Positions 1 through 7,400 of a stretch of 8,157 nucleotides of DNA are shown piece after piece. The stretch's first letter is position 1, and each line of letters opens with the position of its first letter. Below the pieces are notes generated by a model. It searched no databases. It was not told the DNA's origin and saw only the letters and a list, made by a program, of their open reading frames with translations. Made by a program: the position numbers and the translations under genes. The stretch is taken from assembly GCA_900553295.1 (NCBI GenBank), contig USCR01000111.1:1-8157 (forward strand). The letters are read 5' to 3'. This stretch comes from an uncultured Eubacteriales bacterium (GTDB lineage Bacteria > Bacillota > Clostridia > Christensenellales > Aristaeellaceae).

Positions 1-49
1 CCGAGAAAAACCGGTGGCGCGTTTTTTGTCGTTTTTCCACTTTCTGCTC

Positions 50-78
50 TTGACATTGTTTCTCTTTTGTTCTATTCT
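50..78 (+). promoter_or_regulatory. sigma-A promoter of the GntR-PHP-peptidase unit
   Basis: A perfect -35 box TTGACA (50-55) is followed by a 17-base spacer and a -10 box TATTCT (73-78), which matches the TATAAT consensus at four of six positions. Transcription would begin near 85, leaving a leader of about 75 bases before the regulator's ATG at 160. It is the only well-formed promoter seen upstream of the three + strand genes, so it probably serves all of them. Confidence 0.75.
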
Positions 79-98
79 TGTATACAAAGTGCATACAC
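78..98 (+). promoter_or_regulatory. tandem operator-like palindromes over the start point
   Basis: TTGTATACAA (78-87) is a perfect 10-base palindrome. GTGCATACAC (89-98) is a second palindrome with one mismatched pair. Their centres are 11 bases apart, about one helical turn, and they cover the end of the -10 box and the predicted start point. GntR/FCD regulators commonly bind short palindromes containing a GT...AC core, so the product of the adjacent gene is the likely ligand and autorepression the likely effect. A further inverted repeat, GTACA (100-104) with TGTAC (112-116), follows and could be a third half-site pair or a small hairpin. The binding itself is inferred. Confidence 0.5.
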
Positions 99-159
99 CG
101 TACACTTCGGCTGTACCACTTTTCCCACTATCCCAATGCTTTGAAGGAGTTGCATCGTC

Positions 160-843
160 ATGTCCACACTTCGTTTTCAGCCCATGATGGAGAGCCGGCC
201 CATCCGTGAAATAGCCTACGAGGTTCTCAAGCATGCCATCGTAACCGGGGAAATTCCCGCCGGTGAGCGCATTGTGGAAACCGACTACGCCGAGCGCCTC
301 CATATCAGCCGCACTCCCTTACGCGAAGCCTTACGCAAGCTGGAGCGGGACGGCCTGGTAGAGTATGTGCTGCGCCGTGGAGTGGTTGTGCGCGCCTTTA
401 CCATCGAAGATGTGGACGAAATCTATACCATTCGCAATGCGCTGGAGATGCTGACGCTCCCTGCCATCGTTGAGCGTGCGACGCTGGAAGACATTGCCTC
501 CCTTCGCGCCAAACTCCACGAAATGGATAAGGTCATGGCGATGGATGATATTGAAAAGCTCTCTCCCATGGCCCGGGCTTTCCACAGTGCAATTACCCAC
601 ATTTCCGGGAAAAACAGGATTTTGCGGGTCATCGAAAGCCAGGATGAGTTTATCAACCGTTTCTCCGCCATGGCTATCCGGCAAGAAGATCGCCGCGTCC
701 AGGCCCATGAGGAGCATCACAAGCTGGTGGACTACATTGAGCAGCGTGATTTGGAGCATTTGGAAAAGCTGACCCGTAAGCACATTGAACGCAGCAAGGA
801 AAACTGCCTTGCCGCGCTGGAGCTTCAGCGTCACCGGGAATAA
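160..843 (+). CDS. GntR-family transcriptional regulator with FCD domain
   Basis: This is a DNA-binding transcription factor of the FadR (FCD) branch of GntR, 227 residues, a usual length for the family. Residues about 14-80 form the winged helix: PIREIAYEVLKHAI opens it, SRTPLREALRKLERDGLV (50-67) holds the recognition helix, and RRGVVVRAF is the wing. Residues about 84-220 form the all-helical FCD effector domain, with the IRNALE segment (91-96), FH at 141-142, EH at 185-186 and HI at 208-209. H142, H186 and H208 sit where the domain's metal-binding histidines are expected. The Asp usually four residues before the first histidine is Ala138 here. The ATG at 160 has GAAGGAG at 143-149, well spaced. 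The effector is not readable; FCD proteins usually bind small organic acids or sugar acids. The gene leads a probable three-gene unit and has operator-like sites at its promoter. Confidence 0.93.
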   Translation: MSTLRFQPMMESRPIREIAYEVLKHAIVTGEIPAGERIVETDYAERLHISRTPLREALRKLERDGLVEYVLRRGVVVRAFTIEDVDEIYTIRNALEMLTLPAIVERATLEDIASLRAKLHEMDKVMAMDDIEKLSPMARAFHSAITHISGKNRILRVIESQDEFINRFSAMAIRQEDRRVQAHEEHHKLVDYIEQRDLEHLEKLTRKHIERSKENCLAALELQRHRE

Positions 844-874
844 CGGTTCTGTTCTGTCTTTATTGTTTGATATA

Positions 875-880
875 AGGAAG
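875..880 (+). promoter_or_regulatory. ribosome binding site supporting the TTG start
   Basis: AGGAAG lies 12 bases before the TTG at 893. An out-of-frame ATG at 885 sits only four bases after it and would encode just Met-Glu-Pro before a TGA that overlaps the TTG. The spacing is slightly long for the TTG and short for the ATG, but this is the only Shine-Dalgarno-like site near the start of the phosphatase. Confidence 0.5.
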
Positions 881-892
881 TGTCATGGAACC

Positions 893-1681
893 TTGAAGTG
901 CAATTATCATACCCATACCATGCGCTGTCACCATGCCGTGGGCGAAGATGAAGCATATGTGCTTGCGGCCTTGGAGGCGGGCTTTGATGAGCTCGGTTTT
1001 GCGGATCACGCACCCTGGCCCTATGCCAGCCACTTTGTTAGCAACATTCGCATGTCCATGGAGGATTTTCCGGGCTATCTGCAATCCATCCGCCGTTTGC
1101 GGGAGAAATACCGTGGGCAAATCGAAATCCATATCGGCCTGGAAAGCGAATATTTCCCCACCTATGCGGACCATCTGCGGCGTTTAGCGGAGTCCGGGGA
1201 CGTGGATTACCTGATTCTTGGCGCCCATTATACGGATAGCGACGAGTTCACCCCCTACGTGGGACCCCTTTGCCAGCAGGATGACGGTGTCAAGCGCTAC
1301 GCAGAAAACTGTATTCAGGCCATGGAAACGGGCCTGTTCCGTTACATTGCGCATCCTGACTTATTTATGCGCCACCGTCATGAGGCGGAGTTCAATGCCG
1401 TTTGCCAGGACGCAACCCGGGATATTTGTACCTGTGCCAAGGCGCAGGGAATGCCCATCGAGTTTAACCTGCTGGGATTGCGTTCCCAGCTGTCCGGTGA
1501 AGGGCGTGGCTATCCTTCACCAGCCTTCTGGCACTATGCCAAACCGTACGCAGGCGACGTCATTATAGGCGTAGATGCGCACGACCCGGCACATTTAACC
1601 GATACCAGCCTTTGGAACGCAGGAATGGACCGCCTGCACGCAATGGGATACACACCGGTGGATCACCTAAGGTGGAAATAA
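893..1681 (+). CDS. PHP-domain phosphatase, histidinol-phosphatase HisJ/HisK family
   Basis: This is a metal-dependent phosphoesterase of the PHP superfamily; the closest family is the monofunctional histidinol-phosphatase, which removes phosphate from L-histidinol phosphate in histidine biosynthesis. From the TTG at 893 the protein has 262 residues, typical for the family. The metal-site motifs appear in order: HTH (6-8), the FADHAP segment with H39, GLESEY (82-87) with E84, GAH (110-112), HPD (154-156), EFN (190-192), and DAHDP (228-232). The TTG is chosen because it places YHTHT near the N terminus as in homologues and follows AGGAAG. The first in-frame ATG, at 920, would remove HTH, and an upstream start at 785 would overlap the regulator. 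It lies 49 bases after the regulator and 15 before the peptidase. No his genes are visible, so another phosphomonoester substrate is possible. Confidence 0.88.
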   Translation: MKCNYHTHTMRCHHAVGEDEAYVLAALEAGFDELGFADHAPWPYASHFVSNIRMSMEDFPGYLQSIRRLREKYRGQIEIHIGLESEYFPTYADHLRRLAESGDVDYLILGAHYTDSDEFTPYVGPLCQQDDGVKRYAENCIQAMETGLFRYIAHPDLFMRHRHEAEFNAVCQDATRDICTCAKAQGMPIEFNLLGLRSQLSGEGRGYPSPAFWHYAKPYAGDVIIGVDAHDPAHLTDTSLWNAGMDRLHAMGYTPVDHLRWK

Positions 1682-1687
1682 AGGAGG
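1682..1687 (+). promoter_or_regulatory. ribosome binding site that fixes the peptidase start
   Basis: AGGAGG begins immediately after the phosphatase stop codon (TAA, 1679-1681) and lies nine bases before the ATG at 1697. It is only three bases before an in-frame TTG at 1691, so the ATG is preferred. A perfect Shine-Dalgarno abutting the previous stop indicates co-transcription and possible translational coupling. Confidence 0.8.
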
Positions 1688-1696
1688 AAGTTGGTT

Positions 1697-3451
1697 ATGG
1701 CATGGGATTGGGATCTTTCCTATTTATATCAAAGTTTTGACGACCCCGCGTTTACTGCGGATTTAGCCCGACTGCCGGAGCTAAAGGCCGCCATGGAACA
1801 GGCCGTACATGCGGAGCTTGCTCCCCGTGAAAAGCTGGAAGGGCTGGTTGAGGCCGACGACGCCCTGAGCGCCGTGCTGGATCGTTTGTCCAGTTTCTGC
1901 CAGCTCACCATGTCTGTGGACGCCACCAATGAAACGGCTGCCCAATATCTGGACAAAATTCTGCTGGCATATAATGACTTTTCCCTGCTGGAAAGTGCTT
2001 TTATCCGATATGTTGGCGCGCTGAACGGCCTGGATGAGATCATTGCCTCCTCAGCCAAGCTGGAGGAGGTTGCCTTTGCCCTGCGTTGGATGGCCCATAT
2101 GTCCAGGCACATGATGCCGGAAGCCATTGAACCCTGGATGTTGAAAATGCAGCTGAGCGGCGGCAATGCTTTCTCCCAGCTGCGGGACAAGCTGGACGGC
2201 ACCCACCTTGTCAGCTACCGCGGACAGGAGCTCCCCTTGGCTGCTGTTCGTGGCATGGCCTATGATGCCGATCCTGCCGTGCGCAAGGACGCCTATGATG
2301 CTGAACTGGCATCCTACAAAAAGATTGAGCTGCCCATGTCCTTCTGCCTGAATTCCATCAAGATGGAGGCCCGTACCTTGGCAGAGGCACAGGGCTATGA
2401 CAGCGTCCTGGATATGACGCTCCAGGAAAGCCGCATGGATCAGCAAACCCTGGACGCCATGTGGACGGCCATCCGGGAATATCTCCCCCATTTCCGCCGT
2501 TATCTGCGTGCCAAGGGAGCCTATTTGGGGCACACGGACGGCTTGCCCTTCTATGATTTGTTTGCCCCCGTGGGGAAGGGCGGCAAGACCTACACCGTGG
2601 AGGAAGCGCGGACCAAGCTGGTTACGGAAATGCGGAAATTCACCCCTGCCATGGGTGAGTTTATCGACCAGGCCTTTGCAAACCATTGGATCGATATGTT
2701 CCCCAAGGCCGGGAAAACAGGTGGCGCCTTCTGTGCCAGTTACCATCCGGCTAACCGTTCCAGCATTCTGACCAACTTCCAGGGTAGCTTTTCGGATGTT
2801 AGCACCCTGGCCCATGAGCTGGGTCACGCCTGGCATTCTCGGCAGATGGCCGGTCTGCCCCTGATGATGACCCGTGAACCCATGCCCCTGGCTGAAACTG
2901 CCTCAATTTTCAACGAGACGCTTCTTAGCCACTTGGTGCTGGCGCAGGCTGAGGATCAGGAGCGTTTTGCCCTGCTGGAGAGCAGCCTTATGGAAGCCAC
3001 TCAAACCGTGGTGGATATTTACAGCCGCTTCCTGTTTGAAAGCGAAGTGGTGGACACCCGGGCCGACCACAGCATGTCCGTGGATGAGCTGAAAGACGCC
3101 ATGCTCCGTGCTCAGGACGCTTCCTATGGGGACGGTCTGGACAGGAATTTCCGCCATCCCTACATGTGGGCCTGCAAGAGCCACTACTATTCCTCCGGGC
3201 TGAATTTCTACAACTTCCCCTATGCCTTCGGTCTGCTTTTCGGCAAGGGAGTTTTTGCCCAGTATCTGGAAAAGGGCGATGCTTTTGTGCCCGCGTATAA
3301 CCGTCTGCTGCGCCTGTGCGGCAGCGATACGGTTGCCAACGTGGCTGCCAGTGTGGGCATCGATGTTCACAGCGTTGATTTCTGGCGTAGCTCCCTGGAA
3401 GTGATCAAGCAGGATATCGATACTTTCTGCGCGCTTTGCCAGCATCAGTAA
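1697..3451 (+). CDS. M3-family oligoendopeptidase (PepF-like zinc metallopeptidase)
   Basis: This is a cytoplasmic zinc peptidase of family M3 that cuts short peptides internally; relatives are annotated as PepF or M3-family oligoendopeptidase. It has 584 residues from the ATG at 1697, close to the usual 580-600. The N terminus MAWDWDLSYLYQSFDDPAF matches the typical opening of the group. The zinc motif is HELGH at 373-377: H373 and H377 bind zinc and E374 is the catalytic base. E400 in the AETAS segment is the expected third ligand. The HYYSSGLNFYNFPYAFG stretch, starting at H496, supplies the conserved His and Tyr residues of the substrate pocket. No signal peptide or membrane segment is seen. 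It is the last gene of the + strand unit, with a strong hairpin just downstream. The link to a PHP phosphatase and a GntR regulator does not point to a specific substrate; general peptide turnover is the safe assignment. Confidence 0.93.
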   Translation: MAWDWDLSYLYQSFDDPAFTADLARLPELKAAMEQAVHAELAPREKLEGLVEADDALSAVLDRLSSFCQLTMSVDATNETAAQYLDKILLAYNDFSLLESAFIRYVGALNGLDEIIASSAKLEEVAFALRWMAHMSRHMMPEAIEPWMLKMQLSGGNAFSQLRDKLDGTHLVSYRGQELPLAAVRGMAYDADPAVRKDAYDAELASYKKIELPMSFCLNSIKMEARTLAEAQGYDSVLDMTLQESRMDQQTLDAMWTAIREYLPHFRRYLRAKGAYLGHTDGLPFYDLFAPVGKGGKTYTVEEARTKLVTEMRKFTPAMGEFIDQAFANHWIDMFPKAGKTGGAFCASYHPANRSSILTNFQGSFSDVSTLAHELGHAWHSRQMAGLPLMMTREPMPLAETASIFNETLLSHLVLAQAEDQERFALLESSLMEATQTVVDIYSRFLFESEVVDTRADHSMSVDELKDAMLRAQDASYGDGLDRNFRHPYMWACKSHYYSSGLNFYNFPYAFGLLFGKGVFAQYLEKGDAFVPAYNRLLRLCGSDTVANVAASVGIDVHSVDFWRSSLEVIKQDIDTFCALCQHQ

Positions 3452-3461
3452 GCATACACCG

Positions 3462-3501
3462 GCATCCTCCCCGTGCAAGAGACAACGCACGGGGAGGATG
3501 C
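3462..3501 (+). terminator. 15-bp perfect hairpin after the peptidase gene
   Basis: GCATCCTCCCCGTGC (3462-3476) pairs perfectly with 3487-3501 around a ten-base loop, beginning 10 bases after the peptidase stop codon. No T-run follows: the next 20 bases contain no run of three or more T. It could be a terminator helped by other factors, an element protecting the mRNA 3' end, or both. Its position at the end of the unit and the fresh promoter downstream support an end-of-transcript role. Confidence 0.6.
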
Positions 3502-3543
3502 TGCTACCTGCCAAGAAAATATTTGGAATACCGCACATATGTC

Positions 3544-3572
3544 TTGACAAAATCCGGAAGATTCTTTATAAT
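3544..3572 (+). promoter_or_regulatory. perfect consensus sigma-A promoter for tRNA-Leu
   Basis: TTGACA (3544-3549), a 17-base spacer and TATAAT (3567-3572) match the housekeeping consensus at all twelve positions. Transcription would start around 3579, about 16 bases before the mature tRNA, consistent with a short 5' leader removed by RNase P. Confidence 0.92.
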
Positions 3573-3594
3573 ATCTTCTGTTGCTTCACCATTT

Positions 3595-3676
3595 GCGACC
3601 GTGGCGGAATTGGCATACGCGCACGTTTGAGGGGCGTGTCCAGCAATGGGTACGGGTTCAAGTCCCGTCGGTCGCA
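3595..3676 (+). tRNA. tRNA-Leu, anticodon GAG
   Basis: The 82-base cloverleaf is complete. The acceptor stem GCGACCG (3595-3601) pairs perfectly with CGGTCGC (3669-3675), with A at 3676 as the discriminator, as usual for leucine tRNAs. The D stem is GCG/CGC with a GAATTGGCATA loop. The anticodon stem CACGT/GCGTG (3622-3626, 3634-3638) encloses loop TTGAGGG, giving anticodon GAG at 3629-3631, which reads CUC and CUU. A 13-base variable arm (3639-3651) marks a class II tRNA. The T stem ACGGG/CCCGT encloses TTCAAGT. The CCA end is not encoded (CAT follows A73) and must be added enzymatically. The gene has its own promoter and terminator. Confidence 0.97.
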
Positions 3677-3688
3677 CATTTTTCAAAG

Positions 3689-3710
3689 CCGCGAGAAATC
3701 GCGGTTTTTT
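3689..3710 (+). terminator. intrinsic terminator of the tRNA unit
   Basis: CCGCGA (3689-3694) and TCGCGG (3699-3704) form a GC-rich six-base-pair stem closed by a GAAA tetraloop and followed directly by six T (3705-3710). It begins 12 bases after the tRNA, leaving a short 3' trailer for processing. Confidence 0.92.
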
Positions 3711-3810
3711 CATTTTCACCAGGAATATCAAGCCTGGCACGATGTTCTTGCTTCCATAGACGCACCGTTTGGAACGCCTTGTTCCTTTGTTTTTCCAAAA
3801 ATACGACACG
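3711..3810. other. gene-free spacer between the tRNA and the convergent operon
   Basis: About 100 bases hold no start codon with a ribosome binding site, no convincing promoter and no recognisable RNA. Two weak five-base-pair inverted repeats occur (CCAGG/CCTGG at 3719-3737 and GGAAC/GTTCC at 3771-3785). The second is followed by a T-rich stretch but is too short to call a terminator. With the hairpins on either side, this is the only unassigned part of the 404-base interval between the peptidase and HAD genes. Confidence 0.5.
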
Positions 3811-3849
3811 AAAAACACGCCCGGAGCTGTTGGCTCCGGGCATATTTTT
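3811..3849 (-). terminator. bidirectional intrinsic terminator at the convergent junction
   Basis: GCCCGGAGC (3819-3827) pairs perfectly with GCTCCGGGC (3833-3841) around a five-base loop. On the - strand the hairpin lies 14 bases past the HAD stop codon and is followed by GTG and five T (complement of 3811-3818), so it ends the mannosidase operon. On the + strand it is followed by ATATTTTT (3842-3849), so it can also stop read-through from the tRNA side. Confidence 0.88.
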
Positions 3850-3855
3850 CGGTAC

Positions 3856-4407
3856 TTATTTACTTGGCAAATTTTCTGTGCCTTTCTCCGCCTCCGCCTC
3901 CAACCGATCAATCAGCGCAGGCCATTCTGACGGTAGCTTTGTCAAATAGGTGGGTTCCTCATCGGGCATGCTGGCAAATTTCACATAGCGGGGGCTATAA
4001 TCCAGCAGTACGGAAATCATGCCCACTCCATTGGCTCCCTTGACATCCCGCAGGCGATTATTGCCAAACATCACCATGCGCGGGAAATCCGCTTCCGTGA
4101 GCCCCAGGGCCTGGCGAGCGCCCTGGAACATCTTCGGGCTAGGCTTCAGTTCCCCCACCGCTTCGGAAATAATGTGAGCCTCAAACAGGTCCCACACCCC
4201 CAGCTTGCCCAGGATATTCTGAAAGGACGCCACCCTTCCGTCCGCAACCAGTGCCATGCGATAGCCTTGCTCATGAAAATATCGCAACGCTTCCAGCGCG
4301 CCGGGAATCGGCTCGGCACTAAGTACATCCTCATTCTCCGCAAAAACCTGCGTACCCTCATCCACCAGCGTATCGCCACAATCAAAGCATAGAATCAGCT
4401 TTTTCAT
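3856..4407 (-). CDS. HAD-superfamily hydrolase-like protein with variant motifs
   Basis: A cytoplasmic protein of 183 residues with the haloacid dehalogenase-type fold; most relatives are small-molecule phosphatases. Motif I is FDCGDTL (8-14): D9 is the nucleophile, but the usual acid/base Asp two residues on is G11, with Asp at the next position. Motif II is MALVADGR, with A55 where Ser or Thr is typical. Motif III is K88 in GELKPSP. Motif IV is FGNNRLRD (114-121), with N116 in place of the first Asp and D121 kept, followed by KGAN. HAD subgroups with DxGxT and GNN variants exist, so the protein may be active or specialised rather than dead. The ATG at 4407 is chosen because AGGAG (complement of 4416-4420) lies eight bases upstream; an in-frame GTG at 4416 overlaps that site. 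It is last in the operon, 21 bases after the mannosidase stop. The substrate is unknown. Confidence 0.85.
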   Translation of the reverse strand: MKKLILCFDCGDTLVDEGTQVFAENEDVLSAEPIPGALEALRYFHEQGYRMALVADGRVASFQNILGKLGVWDLFEAHIISEAVGELKPSPKMFQGARQALGLTEADFPRMVMFGNNRLRDVKGANGVGMISVLLDYSPRYVKFASMPDEEPTYLTKLPSEWPALIDRLEAEAEKGTENLPSK

Positions 4408-4415
4408 TGATTTCA

Positions 4416-4420
4416 CTCCT
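4416..4420 (-). promoter_or_regulatory. ribosome binding site of the HAD gene
   Basis: On the - strand AGGAG sits eight bases before the ATG at 4407, within the 21-base gap after the mannosidase stop. It decides against an in-frame GTG at 4416, which overlaps this site. Confidence 0.8.
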
Positions 4421-4428
4421 GTATACCC

Positions 4429-7400
4429 TTATTCTTGAGGAAGCACGCGGAAAGTCCGCACCTGAAATGGCGCAAACCGCAGCTGGAAACGATCTCCATG
4501 CCCCATGGTTTCCGTTCCACTCTCATCCATACCGCACTCCACCAGGGTCGCCGGGAAGGGCAACTCCAGGCACGCATCCTCCTGAACATGCTGGCTTTCA
4601 TAAAGCCGTAGGATGATTCCCCGTCCGTCCTCGGGGACTTTCACGCTCTCCAGGATTACGCCAGTGCCCTGGGTGCGGAAGCCTGTAACCCTCTGGGGAC
4701 AATGTCCGTGCTCCACCACCAGCGGCACGTTCAACGCATAGCCCTGCCGGACGGTATCGCTTTGCGCCAGAGATGTGTTGAACACATACAGCGCATAGGT
4801 TAAGGTGTGTTCCCCCCGGTTATTGGTATCATCAGGGACCAAGGGCGCGCGAAGAAGCGTCAGTGCCAGCTCCCCGCGGTTGGCGCTAACACCATAGGAA
4901 CCGTCGTTGAGTACCGCAAAGCCGCGGTTATCTTCACACAAGGCGGAGTACCGATGGTTGCATACCTCGTAGCGGTCGGAGGCATAGGGCGTGGAACGGT
5001 GCGCCGGCCGCCGTACGTAGCCAAACTGTATTTCGTGCACGGCCTCTTCCGCAAGAATGTCGCTCTGGAAATGCACCTTAAGCATGCGGTGCCGCTCCTG
5101 CCAATCCACCTTTGTGACAAAATCAATCCGGCGGCTGCCGGCAAACAGTCGAAGCGACTGCTCTGCGTGGCTATCACCGAAGCTGCGCACAATCCGCAGC
5201 GCCGCGCACGCGGGGCCGCTTGATTCCACCGTGACTTCCGTGGTAAAGCACCCCTCCATGCACCGGGTCTCCCAGCCGCGGTCCAGCTCCCAAGCATCAT
5301 ATACAGGTTGCACGTTTTTGTAAAGCCGCCAGTCGTTCATCCGCTGACCCGGGCGTAGCAGCGGCTGCCCGCTTTCCTTATCCGTGAGGCGGATCAAAGC
5401 ACCGCTGGCATCCACCACGATTTCCAAATACTGATTTTCCAGCAGGTAACCTTCCGCAGTCTCCGTAAGCCGGGCATCCTGTGGCTGAGGGATCTCCGTA
5501 AGCGGGGCCGCCCCATCCGCGGGAGCGCACACATATCGCGGTTGCCCATGTTCGTCCATGATCCATTCCCGCCGCTCCCATGGCAAAGAATTATAGATCA
5601 CGTAATCCTGGTCATGGTCCTCCATGTGATAATAGGCATGACGCAAGTCCCTGGTAATTTCCCGAGCGCCGTCCACGACCTGCTGCAGCATCTGCTCCGC
5701 CTCTTCATGGGTGCGGCGGATGCCTACGCCCCCGGCCACATCGTGGAATTGGCAAATGAGCAGCTTCCTCCACAGCTCCCTTAGACGCTGCTGCAGCACG
5801 TCCTTTTTGCCGGGCTGGCGCGCCACCAGTGCCTCCGCATCGTGCAGGGCAAACTCCGCACGGCGCATGAGTGCCTTGGAGCGCCGCTGCGCCGTAAATA
5901 CGCCACGGTGCCAGGGCAGATACATTTCTCCCACCCAGCGGTTCTTAACGCCCTGGGCGGCGATATGCTCAAAGTACTCCCGCAGTCCACCATAATGGGA
6001 ACGGCCGACTCCCTCCAGGTCCTCCAGGCGCAGGCTCAGCTCCACCATGTCCCGGGTGGGGCCTCCACCGCCATCGCCATAGCCAAAGGGATGCAGCAGG
6101 GTATCAATGTCCGTGGCCTGCACCCGGTTGTCCTCCCACCGTTCCTTGAAGGATACCGGATCCACCGGTCCGTTATCCTTCATGAAGGAAAGGCCCAGCA
6201 CTTCCGAACCGTCCATGCCCTCCCAGATGAAATGATGGTACGGAAAGCGCTGGCACTCGGGATCGGCCCGCTGGAGCTTCTGCGTGCCGAAATACTTTAC
6301 GCCGAATCCCCGCAGGATCTGAGGCAGCGCCGCCGAAAAGCCGAAGCAATCCGGCAGCCAGCCCACCTGGGAATCCACGCCAAACTGTTCCCGGAACCAC
6401 TTCTTTCCCCATTGCAGCTGCCGTATCAGGCTTTCGCCGGAGGGAAGATTGGTATCGCATTCCACATAGAAGGCGCCTTCGGGTACGATTTGCCCCCGGC
6501 CATAGGCATCCTTCACCCGCTGCCACAGCTCGCCGTCCATCTCCTGGAGCATGTCCAGGAGCACGGGCTCGCACAGCAGAAAGCGGTAGCCGGGATATTC
6601 GTCCAGAAGAGTCATCTGGTTGGAGTAGGTGCGCACCATCTTATGGTACGTCTCCTCCATGGGCCACAGCCATGCCAGGTCGATATGGGATTGGCCAATG
6701 AGCCACATGAGCGGTGCGGTGGAGCCGTTATGGCACGCCATGGCATCCCGCAACGCTTCCCGGGCCTTGATGAAGCTCTCCCGGCGCGCCTCCGGTGAAA
6801 GCTCAAAGTCCACAATATCCGTAAAGGCTTGCAAAGCCGCCGCTACCCGCTGGGCACGCAGGCTCTTGTCCGGGAGCACCTGCAGCAGCTTGTCCAGGGT
6901 ATATACATCCAGCAGAAGCTGATAGGCTTCTTCGTTCCATACAGCCACCACATTTTTCCCCACGGCGCACTGCTTTTCCGGCGTAGGCGGGATGGCCGGG
7001 CGTTCCGGCGGGCAGGGGCCAATGTTTTCCAGCCGGGCGCCATGTCCCGCATAGCTCTCCACCAACACATGATAGGTCTCTCCCGCCTTGGCCTGGCGGG
7101 AAAGCGTGACATAATGGTGTTCTTTGTCCACCGCGCCCACGGCACGGCCATTCACATAGTAGAGCTGCTCGCCGCCCACCTGGCCCAGCAGCACAACGCG
7201 CCTGCCCTCGCAGCTTTCAGGCAGGGTAATATCCGCGCGGAACCACCCGTATTCCCAGCATGCACCCCATGCCTCTCCCTCCGCATAGGGGCGGAACGTC
7301 CGGCTCTTCGCCGTTTCCGGCCTCAACCGGTCAAAGGTAGTAAATCCTTCCACCGCCGCTTCCAATACCGGGGTATACAGATGGCGGCGCAGTTCCTCCA

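Noticed and set aside
1..49. T-rich stretches after GGTGGCGCG, possibly the tail of an upstream gene's terminator
   Set aside because: No 5' arm of a hairpin is visible inside the window, so a terminator cannot be supported from this sequence.
91..100. GCATACACCG repeated at 3452-3461, suggesting a shared operator
   Set aside because: Exact ten-base repeats are expected by chance in 8 kb (roughly thirty pairs), and the second copy lies after a stop codon, not at a promoter.
785..892. Upstream extension of the phosphatase to an ATG inside the regulator gene
   Set aside because: It would add 36 unconserved residues before the HTH metal motif and overlap the regulator by 59 bases; the ribosome binding site lies downstream of it.
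2051..2836. A 261-codon open frame on the - strand inside the peptidase gene
   Set aside because: It is antisense to a clear M3 peptidase, has no recognisable motif and no supporting ribosome binding site was evident.
3771..3795. Possible extra terminator: GGAAC/GTTCC with a T-rich tail
   Set aside because: The stem is only five base pairs and the T-tract is interrupted; stronger hairpins on both sides already explain termination.
3595..3855. tRNA gene as an integration site for a mobile element
   Set aside because: No integrase, no direct repeat of the tRNA 3' end and no composition break were seen; the neighbouring operon ends normally at its own terminator.
3498..4043. A 181-codon + strand frame spanning the tRNA, both terminators and part of the HAD gene
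   Set aside because: A real protein gene would not read through a tRNA and two intrinsic terminators; its translation is low-complexity and unlike any family.
5842..6798. A 318-codon open frame on the + strand inside the mannosidase gene
   Set aside because: It lies wholly antisense to a GH38 gene with intact motifs, has no recognisable domain and reflects GC-rich codon structure.
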